Assembly (NCBI RefSeq): GCF_050611725.1
Contig: NZ_JBODJB010000001.1
Coordinates: 3,100,001-3,164,000, forward strand
DNA length: 64,000 nt
Reading direction: 5' to 3'
Origin: Ferruginibacter sp050611725
Lineage (GTDB): Bacteria > Bacteroidota > Bacteroidia > Chitinophagales > Chitinophagaceae
The translations under genes and the position numbers were made by a program. Numbering within the stretch: position 1 is the first letter of the stretch; the number at the start of each line of letters is the position of its first letter. This document shows positions 24,086 to 32,096 of this stretch, piece by piece. The notes below the pieces were generated by a model, which ran no database searches, was not told the DNA's origin, and worked only from the letters and a program-made list of their open reading frames with translations.

Positions 24086-24832
24086 ATGATAAATGCAATA
24101 GACCTTCAAAAACTTCGCAACGGCGAATATTCACAATTCATACAGGATGTTATCAGCATCACCAATCAAAATAACCCGGCAGCCATGCAGGTAGAGCCGC
24201 AATTAACTGCTTTGTCTGCCGTAGCTGCAGAGATAGAAGCGCTTTTCAGAACACCGATAGGCAGCGCCATTACCACCGAGCTGGAAAATTTAGATCTGCT
24301 TCGTGACAATGCCATAAGGGGCATCATTTCAATCGTTCGGGGTAGCACCTATAGTGAGGACACCGTTGTAAAAAATCATGCAACTGTGCTGGACACACAC
24401 CTGGCTCTCTTTGGTAAAGACATTGCCGCCGATAGTTACCAAAGCGAAACAAGTTCTATCCGCAACATCATCGACGACTGGAACACTAAGCCCGAACTAA
24501 CGGCTGCCATAAACGCACTTAACCTGCAAAGCTGGAAAACAAATTTAGAAACAGCCAACAATAATTTTTCAGATAAATACATTGCACGTGCCGTGGAGCT
24601 CGGCAGCGATACTACTGAAAGCATCAAGCTAAAACGTGTGCAGGCCAACGAGGCTTACTACAAACTAAGGGATAATATCGATGCCCGTTACATTATTACC
24701 GATGGCGCCGAACCGTATAAAACAGCGGTAGCATCTATCAACGGACTGATCAGTTATTACAATGATCTGCTGGCGAGAAGGGTTGCTGGTGTTACTAATG
24801 AAACGCCGGTTGTTACTCCTCCTACAAACTAG
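24086..24832 (+). CDS. DUF6261 family protein
   Basis: A 248-residue, all-helical protein resembling DUF6261, a Bacteroidota family of unknown function: opening IDLQKLRNGEYSQFIQDVISI, then LTALSAVAAEIEALFRTP and LDLLRDNAIRGIISIVRGST. No signal peptide. The C-terminus ends in a low-complexity TPVVTPPTN. The gene sits between a repeat block and the RAYT locus; I recall such genes often being accompanied by repeats, but this is not verified. Confidence 0.75.
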   Translation: MINAIDLQKLRNGEYSQFIQDVISITNQNNPAAMQVEPQLTALSAVAAEIEALFRTPIGSAITTELENLDLLRDNAIRGIISIVRGSTYSEDTVVKNHATVLDTHLALFGKDIAADSYQSETSSIRNIIDDWNTKPELTAAINALNLQSWKTNLETANNNFSDKYIARAVELGSDTTESIKLKRVQANEAYYKLRDNIDARYIITDGAEPYKTAVASINGLISYYNDLLARRVAGVTNETPVVTPPTN

Positions 24833-25048
24833 ACTGTATTCGACAACATTAATCTTGCCGTTGACCGTACCGGCGGGGTTTTCGCCAAATACACTTAAAA
24901 CAATTGAACACTATCTGTGAAACCCCGATGGGACAAACGAAAAAAAACATGACCGTCCCGGCGGGGTTTTCGCAGAATACATCCAAAACAATTTTCGCCT
25001 TCGTTGGTCTTCCACTCCATCCCTCATCACTAGCCAACTTATCCAAAC

Positions 25049-25079
25049 GCCGTTGTTGGTGTTTTCCACCAACAACCGA
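25049..25079. repeat. REP hairpin upstream of the RAYT gene
   Basis: CGTTGTTGGTG pairs with CACCAACAACCG across a short T-rich loop; it is the reverse complement of the downstream REPs. Confidence 0.8.
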
Positions 25080-25139
25080 AGTGAACGCATCGAAAACATT
25101 CACGAAAAAATAATAAATTAGTATTCGCAAAAAACACGA

Positions 25140-25655
25140 ATGAAGTACCCGGAATACTATGCACAATTTTTTACTGCTACTATTTTAGAATGGAAACATC
25201 TTTTAAAACCTGATAAGTATAAAGATATCATCCTGGATAGCTTGCGATATTTAACAACAGAAAAAAGAGTAAAAGTATTTGCATTTGTTGTCATGTCGAA
25301 TCATATTCATTTAATGTGGCAGATACAACCTGATAATACCTTAGAAGATGTGCAAAGAGATTTTTTAAAATTCGTTGCTCAAAAAATAAAATACGACCTG
25401 GTTAAAAACCATCCGGCCGTATTGGAAATGTTTCGGGTAGATGCAAAAGACAGGAAGTATCAGTTCTGGGAACGAAACCCACTTAGTATAGATTTATACA
25501 CCCATGAAGTATTTAAGCAAAAACTGGAATACATTCACCAGAACCCTGTAGCAGCAGGCATATGCACTTTCCCTGAGCAGTATAAATATTCTTCTGCAAA
25601 ATTGTATTATACAGGTGTAAATGATTATGAGTTTATTACTCACCTGTTTGATTAA
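25140..25655 (+). CDS. REP-associated tyrosine transposase (RAYT, Y1 family)
   Basis: A 171-residue protein. The HUH motif is HIH at 55-57 (FVVMSNHIHLMWQI), and the catalytic Tyr is Tyr131 in KLEYIHQNPVAAG, the pattern of IS200/IS605-like Y1 and RAYT enzymes. It nicks and joins single-stranded DNA at REP hairpins. Inverted REP hairpins stand upstream (25049-25079) and downstream (25670-25698), as expected for a RAYT and its own REPs. The gene looks intact and is probably the source of the copies downstream. Confidence 0.92.
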   Translation: MKYPEYYAQFFTATILEWKHLLKPDKYKDIILDSLRYLTTEKRVKVFAFVVMSNHIHLMWQIQPDNTLEDVQRDFLKFVAQKIKYDLVKNHPAVLEMFRVDAKDRKYQFWERNPLSIDLYTHEVFKQKLEYIHQNPVAAGICTFPEQYKYSSAKLYYTGVNDYEFITHLFD

Positions 25656-25669
25656 ACCGGTTAAGACTT

Positions 25670-25698
25670 CGGTTGTTGGTGAAAAACACCAACAACGG
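25670..25698. repeat. REP hairpin, downstream copy 1
   Basis: CGGTTGTTGGTG - loop AAAAA - CACCAACAACGG, followed by the shared tail that ends ACACCAACAAAGGCGAAA. Confidence 0.8.
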
Positions 25699-25752
25699 CG
25701 TTCGGGACAGTTAGAGTATTATATTTGATGAGTTGGAACACCAACAAAGGCG

Positions 25753-26187
25753 AAAGATATCATCCTGGATAGCTTGCGATATTTAACAACAGAAAAAAGA
25801 GTAAAAGTATTTGCATTTGTTGTCATGTCGAATCATATTCATTTAATGTGGCAGATACAACCTGATAATACTTTAGAAGATGTGCAAAGAGATTTTTTAA
25901 AATTCGTTGCTCAAAAAATAAAATACGACCTGGTTAAAAACCATCCGGCCGTATTGGAAATGTTTCGGGTAGATGCAAAAGACAGGAAGTATCAGTTCTG
26001 GGAACGAAACCCACTTAGTATAGATTTATACACCCATGAAGTATTTAAGCAAAAACTGGAATACATTCACCAGAACCCTGTAACAGCAGGCATATGCACT
26101 TTCCCTGAGCAGTATAAATATTCTTCTGCAAAATTGTATTATACAGGTGTAAATGATTATGAGTTTATTACTCACCTGTTTGATTAA
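25753..26187 (+). pseudogene. 5'-truncated RAYT copy 2
   Basis: Identical to 25221-25655 except for a few substitutions, one of which changes Ala to Thr near the catalytic Tyr. It lacks the first ~27 codons and any natural start; HUH and Tyr remain, so a short ORF from TTG at 25774 is possible but unlikely to be expressed. Confidence 0.85.
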
Positions 26188-26201
26188 GCCGGTTAAGACT
26201 T

Positions 26202-26230
26202 CGGTTGTTGGTGAAAAACACCAACAACGG
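26202..26230. repeat. REP hairpin, downstream copy 2
   Basis: Same hairpin as 25670-25698, following RAYT copy 2. Confidence 0.8.
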
Positions 26231-26286
26231 CGTTCGGGACAGTTAGAGTATTATATTTGATGAGTTAGAACACCAACAAAGGCGAA

Positions 26287-26422
26287 AAAAACTGGAATAC
26301 ATTCACCAGAACCCTGTAACAGCAGGCATATGCACTTTCCCTGAGCAGTATAAATATTTTTCTGCAAAATTGTATTATACAGGTGTAAATGATTATGAGT
26401 TTATTACTCACCTGTTTGATTA
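26287..26422 (+). pseudogene. RAYT fragment, copy 3
   Basis: Only the last ~44 codons (from KLEYIHQNPV) remain. It joins the tail of copy 2 at an AAAAACTGG microhomology and has one extra substitution (TTCTTCT to TTTTTCT). Confidence 0.85.
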
Positions 26423-26437
26423 AGCCGGTTAAGACTT

Positions 26438-26466
26438 CGGTTGTTGGTGGAAAACACCAACAACGG
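26438..26466. repeat. REP hairpin, downstream copy 3
   Basis: Same hairpin with one loop change (GGAAAAC). It leads into the right end of the locus at 26517-26537. 26538-26646 is AT-rich and holds no gene. Confidence 0.8.
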
Positions 26467-26646
26467 CGTTCGGGACAGTTAGAGTATTATATTTGATGAG
26501 TTAGAACACCAACAAAGGCGAAAACCCCGCCGGGACGAAAAGCATCAACAAATAAATCGTTGCAATCAACATTTACATCATTAAATCAATCATTCTATAA
26601 AATTCAAATAAAAATATTAAATTGTAATCCCTAAAAAATAATCAAC

Positions 26647-27039
26647 ATGAATGAAAAAATGAGCGGCAATACCAATGCCATTAACTGGTTTGAAATTCCT
26701 GCAACGGATATTTCAAGAGCAAAAAAATTTTACGAAACCATTTTCGATATTGCAATGGAAGAAATGGAAATGCTGGGTATGAAATATGCCATGTTTCCGT
26801 TTGACCCTACCAAAGGAAAAATTGCAGGTGGTTTGGCTCAAAGTCCGCAACACATACCGGGTACAACAGGTGCTATTGTTTACCTGAATGCAAATCCTGA
26901 TCTGCAAATTGTTTTAGACAGAATAGAAAAAGCCGGAGGCAAAATAACCATGCCTAAAACATCTATCGGACCAAATGGTTTTATGGCTTTCTTTATGGAT
27001 ACTGAAGGAAATTCGGTGGCGCTTCATTCCAACACATAA
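26647..27039 (+). CDS. VOC-family (glyoxalase/bleomycin-resistance-like) protein
   Basis: A 130-residue protein. Paired VOC beta-alpha-beta-beta-beta modules: NWFEIPATDISRAKKFYETIF at the start, and GKITMPKTSIGPNGFMAFFMDTEGNSVALHS at the end, with a conserved Glu/His region for metal binding. Substrate unknown; the close relatives are small single-domain proteins. The first ATG (26647) or the one at 26659 could be the start. It is followed 1 bp later by a DUF1905 gene and then a TfoX-like gene, a likely operon. Confidence 0.88.
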   Translation: MNEKMSGNTNAINWFEIPATDISRAKKFYETIFDIAMEEMEMLGMKYAMFPFDPTKGKIAGGLAQSPQHIPGTTGAIVYLNANPDLQIVLDRIEKAGGKITMPKTSIGPNGFMAFFMDTEGNSVALHSNT

Positions 27040-27040
27040 A

Positions 27041-27343
27041 TTGAAAAGTACGGCAATACAATATGAATTTGTAACAAGGCCCTGGCAATACAGTGGCCCT
27101 AACGGCTGGTATTTTGTTTCGCTGCCTAAATCAATGTCGAAAGAGATTAGAAGTGCACTCCGATCTGAAGAAGAAGGCTGGGGACGGTTGAAAGCAACTG
27201 CTAAAATTGGCAACAGCCAATGGAAAACAGCCATTTGGTTCGATACAAAAATGAACACTTATTTACTTCCACTGAAAGCTGAAATAAGAAAAAAAGAAAA
27301 GATCGATATTACAAAAGATGTAGAAACAATCATTTGGATTTAA
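27041..27343 (+). CDS. DUF1905 domain protein
   Basis: A 100-residue protein matching DUF1905: YEFVTRPWQYSGPNGWYFVSLPKSMSKEIRS, then WGRLKATAKIGNSQWKTAIWFDTKMNTYLLPLKAEIRK. The start is inferred as the TTG at 27041, 1 bp after the VOC stop. The frame continues open into the VOC gene, but that N-terminus is out of character. Function unknown; often in operons with VOC and related small proteins, as here. Confidence 0.75.
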   Translation: MKSTAIQYEFVTRPWQYSGPNGWYFVSLPKSMSKEIRSALRSEEEGWGRLKATAKIGNSQWKTAIWFDTKMNTYLLPLKAEIRKKEKIDITKDVETIIWI

Positions 27344-27358
27344 TCATAAAAAAACTTT

Positions 27359-27706
27359 ATGGCATACTCCGAAAAACTAGCAAAACGTATTAGAGAAACA
27401 ATTGCCCATATTTCTAAAGTTGAAGAAAAAACTATGATGGGCGGACTTACTTTTATGGTGAATGATAAAATGTGTATCGGCATTATTGGTGATGAAATGA
27501 TGTGTCGTATTGATCCTGATATGCAGGAAACAGCGCTTGCAAAAAAAGGCTGTCGTATTATGGACTTTACCGGCAGGCCAATGAAGGGCTATGTAATGGT
27601 GGACGAAAGCGGAATGAAAAGCAAAAAAGAGTTCGACTATTGGATAAACTTATGCTTAGACTTTAATAAAAGAGCTAAATCGTCCAAGAAGAAAAAAAAC
27701 AAATAA
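27359..27706 (+). CDS. TfoX N-terminal-domain protein
   Basis: A 115-residue protein, TfoX_N family (EKTMMGGLTFMVNDKMCIGIIGDEMMCRID, RPMKGYVMVDESG). It lacks the C-terminal TfoX domain, so it is not a competence regulator of the Haemophilus type. The tail is Lys-rich (KRAKSSKKKKNK). Third gene of the VOC-DUF1905-TfoX run; gap 15 bp. Confidence 0.85.
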   Translation: MAYSEKLAKRIRETIAHISKVEEKTMMGGLTFMVNDKMCIGIIGDEMMCRIDPDMQETALAKKGCRIMDFTGRPMKGYVMVDESGMKSKKEFDYWINLCLDFNKRAKSSKKKKNK

Positions 27707-27752
27707 TATAGCTATAAAGTTGCTGCGTTTCTCTTCCTATAAATTCTTTTAG

Positions 27753-27766
27753 TACCATTAATGGTA
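27753..27766. promoter_or_regulatory. 14-bp palindrome upstream of the acyl-CoA dehydrogenase
   Basis: TACCATTAATGGTA is a perfect palindrome about 90 bp before the ATG at 27859. It may be an operator or only a weak hairpin. Confidence 0.3.
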
Positions 27767-27858
27767 TATTATTTATCCGCAATGAATAATAGTTGTAATA
27801 ACTCGTTCATTTCTTACAATAATATTGTACCTTATCTTTATGTACAAAATTTAACGAT

Positions 27859-29013
27859 ATGCATTTTGAATTGTCTGAAGAGCAGTTAATGATAAAAAAA
27901 GCTGCCAGAGATTTTGCCATCAATGAATGTTTACCCGGTGTAATAGAAAGAGATGAATTACAAAAGTTCCCGAAAGAACAAATTGAAAAATTAGCCGATC
28001 TGGGTTTTTTGGGTATGATGGTAAAGCCTGAATATGGCGGAAGCGGTATGGATACCATCAGTTATGTTTTAGCTATGGAGGAAATAAGTAAGGTAGATGC
28101 AAGCGTTAGTGTTTGTATGAGTGTAAACAACAGTCTGGTTTGTTATGGCTTACAGGAATACGCCAACGAAGAACAGAAACAAAAATATTTAGTGCCGTTG
28201 GCGCATGGTAAAAAAGACGGACAATTATACATCGGCGCTTTTTTATTAAGTGAGCCCGAAGCAGGCAGTGATGCTACTTCACAAAAGACCACAGCAATTG
28301 ATAAAGGCGATCATTACGTATTAAACGGTATAAAAAACTGGATCACCAATGGCAATTCAGCTTCTGTTTATCTGGTAATCGCTCAAACAGATATCAGCAA
28401 AGGAAGCCATGGCATCAATGCATTTATTGTTGAGAAGAACTGGCCCGGCGTAACCGTTGGTGCTAAGGAAAATAAATTGGGTATTCGTGGAAGTGATACA
28501 CATTCCATTTTGTTCACCGATGTAAAAGTACCGAAAGCTAATCGTATTGGCGAAGATGGCTTTGGTTTTAAATTCGCCATGAAAACATTGGCCGGCGGAC
28601 GTATCGGCATTGCATCGCAAGCATTGGGCATTGCAAGTGGTGCGTATGAAAGAGCGTTGGCTTACAGTAAAGAACGTAAAGCATTTGGTAAAGAGATCAT
28701 GCACCATCAGATCATTCAATTCAAACTGGCAGATATGGCCACTAAAATTGAATCGGCCAGATTGCTTTGCCTGAAAGCAGCATGGGAAAAAGATCAACAC
28801 CTAGACTATACCGTTAGCAGCAGTATGGCTAAAGTTTTTGCCAGCGAAACAGCTATGTGGACCACCACCGAAGCGGTACAAATTCACGGCGGTTATGGTT
28901 TTGTAAAAGAGTATCATGTAGAGCGATTAATGAGAGATGCAAAGATTACCCAGATATATGAGGGTACGAGTGAAGTGCAGCGGATCGTTATTGGAAGGGG
29001 GATATTGAAATAA
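27859..29013 (+). CDS. Acyl-CoA dehydrogenase
   Basis: A 384-residue flavoprotein that oxidises acyl-CoA to enoyl-CoA and passes electrons to ETF; its length and sequence suit the short/medium-chain group. N-terminal helices, FAD/acyl contact motifs (LSEPEAGSDA, NGIKNWITNG) and C-terminal QIHGGYGFVKEYHVERLMRDAKITQIYEGTSEVQR, where the Glu of YEGTSE is the usual catalytic base. It is monocistronic between the TfoX-like gene and yggS, with no ETF or thiolase beside it. A TATCTTTA sequence near 27834 is a weak -7 candidate. Confidence 0.95.
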   Translation: MHFELSEEQLMIKKAARDFAINECLPGVIERDELQKFPKEQIEKLADLGFLGMMVKPEYGGSGMDTISYVLAMEEISKVDASVSVCMSVNNSLVCYGLQEYANEEQKQKYLVPLAHGKKDGQLYIGAFLLSEPEAGSDATSQKTTAIDKGDHYVLNGIKNWITNGNSASVYLVIAQTDISKGSHGINAFIVEKNWPGVTVGAKENKLGIRGSDTHSILFTDVKVPKANRIGEDGFGFKFAMKTLAGGRIGIASQALGIASGAYERALAYSKERKAFGKEIMHHQIIQFKLADMATKIESARLLCLKAAWEKDQHLDYTVSSSMAKVFASETAMWTTTEAVQIHGGYGFVKEYHVERLMRDAKITQIYEGTSEVQRIVIGRGILK

Positions 29014-29014
29014 T

Positions 29015-29086
29015 GTGCTGATGTGCTAATGTGCTGATGTGCTAATATGCTGATGTGCTGATGTGCTAATGTGCTGATGTGCTGAT
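29015..29086. repeat. Octamer tandem repeat, nine units
   Basis: Nine consecutive units of GTGCTRAT (one unit begins with A), 72 bp, starting 1 bp after the acyl-CoA dehydrogenase stop. Confidence 0.95.
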
Positions 29087-29162
29087 GGTGAAAACTGTTA
29101 GCGCATTTTTTATTTCCCACTTTGTGTAACTTCGTGCCTTAGAGCCTTTGTGGCGAAAAACT

Positions 29163-29840
29163 ATGAGTGTAAATACAGAAAAATATAAGGAGATACTTGC
29201 AGAGCTTGAAGGTAAAGCAACATTAATAGCAGTTTCGAAAACTAAACCCATTGAAGATATACAAGCTTTATACGATCTTAGTCAAAGAGATTTTGGTGAG
29301 AACTATGTGCAGGAATTAGTTGACAAGGCTGCTACCCTGCCAAAAGATATTCGCTGGCATTTTATCGGTCATCTGCAAAGCAATAAAGTAAAATACATTG
29401 CACCCTTTGTTCATTTGATACATGGGGTTGATAGTTTTAATTTGTTGAAAGAGATCAACAAACAAGCAGCAAAAAATGATCGTGTCATTGATTGTCTTTT
29501 GCAAATTCATATTGCACAGGAAGAAACTAAGTTTGGGTTTGGTATTCACGAATTAGACGGATTACACGAATTACACGAATTAAAAAACATTCGTATTGTC
29601 GGGTTGATGGGTATGGCATCCTTTACTTCAGATGAAACATTGATCCGAAAAGAATTTGCCTATCTGAAACAACTCTTCGACCAACTAAGAACTAAGAACC
29701 ATGAGCTAAGAACTAAAAACTATGAACTAACAACCCTAAGTTCGGGTATGAGCAGCGACTACAAAATAGCCCTCGAAGAAGGCAGCAACATGGTACGTAT
29801 CGGCAGCCTGCTGTTCGGCGAAAGGAATTACAACAAGTAA
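29163..29840 (+). CDS. yggS: YggS/PROSC-family PLP-binding protein
   Basis: A 225-residue single-domain PLP protein that keeps vitamin B6 and amino-acid balance. PLP lysine in LIAVSKTKP, then DFGENYVQEL, WHFIGHLQSNK and GLMGMASF, and SSGMSSDYKIALEEGSNMVRIG near the end. The ATG at 29163 is preferred over GTG 29148. Two surface stretches are coded by intergenic-type word repeats: GLHELHELKN and LRTKNHELRTKNYELTT. These are extra or replaced residues between conserved motifs, which themselves are kept, so the enzyme is probably active. Confidence 0.93.
   Translation: MSVNTEKYKEILAELEGKATLIAVSKTKPIEDIQALYDLSQRDFGENYVQELVDKAATLPKDIRWHFIGHLQSNKVKYIAPFVHLIHGVDSFNLLKEINKQAAKNDRVIDCLLQIHIAQEETKFGFGIHELDGLHELHELKNIRIVGLMGMASFTSDETLIRKEFAYLKQLFDQLRTKNHELRTKNYELTTLSSGMSSDYKIALEEGSNMVRIGSLLFGERNYNK
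29547..29588. repeat. In-frame word repeat 1 in yggS (ATTACACGA words)
   Basis: CACGAATTAGACGG, ATTACACGA and ATTACACGAATT repeat in tandem and code for HELDGLHELHELKN. Confidence 0.7.
29682..29735. repeat. In-frame word repeat 2 in yggS (AAGAACTA words)
   Basis: CTAAGAACTAAGAACCATGA, GCTAAGAACTAAAAACTATG and AACTAACAAC repeat and code for LRTKNHELRTKNYELTT. Similar words lie in the intergenic spaces at 32632-32655, 45208-45240 and 47111-47143. Confidence 0.8.
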
Positions 29841-29893
29841 CCCTCCTATAGATTTGTTAAAATCATGTGGCTTCTATGTATTTCGGCACAGTA

Positions 29894-29925
29894 TTGTATC
29901 TGTATAAAATAATACAATAACTTTG
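29894..29925 (+). promoter_or_regulatory. Promoter of the TonB-like gene
   Basis: TTG (29894-29896), 21 bp, then TAACTTTG (29918-29925): a full Bacteroidota promoter match. The first ATG (29928) begins 2 bp after the -7 element, so the start must be downstream, supporting ATG 29946. Confidence 0.65.
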
Positions 29926-29945
29926 CTATGTACTACACACCCACT

Positions 29946-30728
29946 ATGCAATCAGCAGTATTTGAAACAGAAAAAAACCGCAAGGCCTTTATCTACACAG
30001 CCATAATTTGTGCGGTGATTTTATTGCTGGCATTCATTATTACATGGCCGAATACAAAAATTCCACCACCGCCTCCTCCGGTAGATATAATGGAAATTAA
30101 TTTAGGTGCGGCATTCGGTCCATTGGCAGATGAGATAGGTGGCGGCTCAAGCCCTGCAGCATCTACAACAAATACAAAAAGCAATAATGATGAAGAAGAT
30201 GCAGCACAACAAGATGCTGCAGAAGATAATATTGATGAAGGCGCTTCTGTAGCAAAAAACACCAGACCATCTACTTCAAAAGTTACTCCAACAAAACAAG
30301 TTACCAATCCAACTCCGAAAGCACCAACAGCTAAAGCCGTAATGGGAGCGAACAATAGTAAAACTCCGGGCACTCAAACAGATGGCTTTGGAGATGGAAG
30401 AGGTAAAGGCGATGGAATTGGTGATGGCCCCGGTCCGGGTAAAGGTGGTGGTAGTGGCGGCAGTAGTTTTAGTAAGATCAAAGGTGTTGGCCCGTTAAAC
30501 CCTGGAGCATTAAGATTTGAAGATGATTTCAGCGAAAATGCAAAAGTATATATTGATGTTAAATACGATAGCGAAGGAAAATTCATCAGTGCTACTACCA
30601 TTAGAGGAACTACTACAACAAACGCTACTATTCTAAGAATTGCAAAACAAAAAGTAAGCGTATTAAAATTCCCTCCTTCTCTTGATGGTGGAATTACCAC
30701 ATTTTTATTGAACTTTAAGGTCAATTAG
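29946..30728 (+). CDS. TonB-like energy transducer
   Basis: A 260-residue protein from ATG 29946 (266 residues from 29928, but that ATG touches the -7 element). One membrane helix (FIYTAIICAVILLLAFIITW), then PPPPPPV, a long periplasmic Asn/Asp/Thr/Pro-rich spacer, a Gly/Asp stretch (GDGRGKGDGIGDGPGPGKGGG) and a C-terminal TonB-like part (ENAKVYIDVKYDSEGKFI to FLLNFKVN). It would couple the proton motive force to outer-membrane receptors. ExbB/ExbD are not adjacent upstream; folC follows at once. Confidence 0.8.
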   Translation: MQSAVFETEKNRKAFIYTAIICAVILLLAFIITWPNTKIPPPPPPVDIMEINLGAAFGPLADEIGGGSSPAASTTNTKSNNDEEDAAQQDAAEDNIDEGASVAKNTRPSTSKVTPTKQVTNPTPKAPTAKAVMGANNSKTPGTQTDGFGDGRGKGDGIGDGPGPGKGGGSGGSSFSKIKGVGPLNPGALRFEDDFSENAKVYIDVKYDSEGKFISATTIRGTTTTNATILRIAKQKVSVLKFPPSLDGGITTFLLNFKVN

Positions 30729-30741
30729 GATATTATATTTG
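30708..30741 (+). promoter_or_regulatory. Promoter of folC, near-leaderless
   Basis: TTG (30708-30710), 23 bp, TATATTTG (30734-30741). The folC ATG is 5 bp after the -7 element, so an mRNA from it would start at about the ATG. Confidence 0.5.
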
Positions 30742-30746
30742 CATAG

Positions 30747-32096
30747 ATGACCTATCAGCAAACCATCGATTATTTATATGCACAATTACCAATGTTCAGT
30801 CGCATTGGAAGTATTGCATACAAAGCCGATCTGCATAACACCATTGAATTGTGCAGTAGTTTAGATGATCCGCATACAAAATTCAAAAGCATTCATATTG
30901 CCGGCACCAACGGCAAAGGCAGTACCAGCCATATGTTGGCCGCTATCTTACAAAAGGCAGGCTATAAAACAGGCTTATACACTTCGCCACATTTAAAAGA
31001 TTTCAGGGAGCGAATAAAGATCAATGGTGAAATGATCACTGAAGATTTTGTGATCGATTTTGTAGAGAAAACAAAAACTTTGTCGGATAAGATCAGTCCT
31101 TCTTTTTTCGAGCTAACTGTTGCGATGGCATTTGATTATTTCGCTGAAGAAAAAGTTGATATTGCCGTTATTGAAACAGGCCTTGGTGGCAGACTGGACT
31201 CTACAAATATCATCACTCCCATTCTATCCATCATCACCAATATCGGTTACGATCACATGAATATATTGGGAGATACTTTAGATAAAATTGCTTTTGAAAA
31301 AGCAGGCATTATTAAACCGAACATCCCGGTTATTATTGGAGAATATTTGCCTGAAACAAAACCAATCTTTATTAATAAGGCTGCAGAATGTAAGGCCGCT
31401 GTTTCTTTTGCTGAAGAACAGTTTTCGATTTACGATTTGGGATCTACGATTTACGATTTAAGTGTTACTGTTGAAAGTGCTGAAACTAAAAAAAGAGAAT
31501 TATTGAAGTTAGATTTAAATGGTTTGTATCAAAGTAAAAATCTACGAACAGTTTTAAGTGCAGTAAACATTTTAAATGAACAAGGTTTTATCATTTCCGA
31601 TGAACATAAAAAATATGCATTGGCCAATACAAAAAAACTAACAGGCTTGCACGGACGTTGGGATGTAATTAGTAGCGACCCCATTGTGGTATTAGATGTT
31701 GCACATAATGAAGATGGCATTAAGCAGGTGTTGGAACAGGTGAGACGACGAACCACGGACGACGGACAATCGACCATAGACCATGGACCATGGACAATGA
31801 ACCATGAACAACCAAAACCACAACTACACTTTATCATCGGTATGGTAAAAGATAAAGAGGTCTCGAAAGTGTTGTCCTTACTGCCTTCAGAAGCCAGGTA
31901 TTATTTCACCAACTCACATATCCCAAGAGCATTGCCGGCCAGCGAACTACAATTAAAAGCAAAAGAATTTGGGTTAATCGGTGAAACATTCGACAATGTG
32001 AATGATGCAATCGATGCAGCGAAAAGATCAGCGCAAAAAGATGATCTGATCATTGTTTGTGGTAGTGTTTTTTTAGTAGGGGAAGTAAATTATTGA
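30747..32096 (+). CDS. folC: Folylpolyglutamate / dihydrofolate synthase
   Basis: A 449-residue Mur-ligase-like enzyme that adds glutamate to folates and forms dihydrofolate. P-loop AGTNGKGSTSHML (about 53-65), TSPHLKDFRERI, the omega-loop ETGLGGRLDSTN, ITNIGYDHMNILG and DVAHNEDGIK. Two stretches are coded by word repeats: IYDLGSTIYDLS (near residue 230) and RRTTDDGQSTIDHGPWTMNHEQPKP (near residue 335-360). Both lie in loops between conserved motifs and make the protein longer than typical. Its 3' end overlaps the convergent Nudix gene by 7 bp. Confidence 0.95.
   Translation: MTYQQTIDYLYAQLPMFSRIGSIAYKADLHNTIELCSSLDDPHTKFKSIHIAGTNGKGSTSHMLAAILQKAGYKTGLYTSPHLKDFRERIKINGEMITEDFVIDFVEKTKTLSDKISPSFFELTVAMAFDYFAEEKVDIAVIETGLGGRLDSTNIITPILSIITNIGYDHMNILGDTLDKIAFEKAGIIKPNIPVIIGEYLPETKPIFINKAAECKAAVSFAEEQFSIYDLGSTIYDLSVTVESAETKKRELLKLDLNGLYQSKNLRTVLSAVNILNEQGFIISDEHKKYALANTKKLTGLHGRWDVISSDPIVVLDVAHNEDGIKQVLEQVRRRTTDDGQSTIDHGPWTMNHEQPKPQLHFIIGMVKDKEVSKVLSLLPSEARYYFTNSHIPRALPASELQLKAKEFGLIGETFDNVNDAIDAAKRSAQKDDLIIVCGSVFLVGEVNY
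31425..31461. repeat. In-frame word repeat 1 in folC (TACGATTT words)
   Basis: CGATTTACGATTTGGGATC and TACGATTTACGATTT match the arm words of the intergenic elements at 42957-43057 and 41499-41609; they encode IYDLGSTIYDL. Confidence 0.8.
31750..31812. repeat. In-frame word repeat 2 in folC (CATGGACC words)
   Basis: ACCACGGACGACGGACAAT, ACCATAGACC, ATGGACCATGGACAATG and AACCATGAAC are the same words as in the intergenic repeats at 14589, 32656 and 39276, here read in frame. Confidence 0.85.

Larger units (their letters stand above)
24866..26537 (+). mobile_element. RAYT/REP locus with terminal inverted repeats and internal triplication
   Basis: The ends are inverted: left at 24866-24886 and again 24954-24973 (CGTCCCGGCGGGGTTTTCGC), right at 26517-26537. 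The unit holds a RAYT gene between inverted REP hairpins, then two more copies of its 3' part and downstream REP (25753 and 26287). Copy offsets are exactly 532 and 236 bp and the copies differ at only a few bases, so the expansion is recent. Both junctions join the repeat end GGCGAAA to an A-rich point in the gene. Confidence 0.8.

Noticed and set aside
23780..24089. 72- and 61-codon ORFs on both strands before the DUF6261 gene
   Set aside because: Both follow the inverted CATGA repeats; the mirrored peptide patterns are explained by the DNA symmetry.
25774..26187. Second RAYT as a functional gene
   Set aside because: It is a truncated copy with no natural start or ribosome site.
25049..26466. 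CRISPR array from the repeated hairpins
   Set aside because: Repeat spacing is set by gene copies, not unique spacers, and no cas gene is present.
26975..27040. N-terminal extension of the DUF1905 gene into the VOC gene
   Set aside because: The added residues are the VOC gene in another frame; the TTG at 27041 gives the normal family length.
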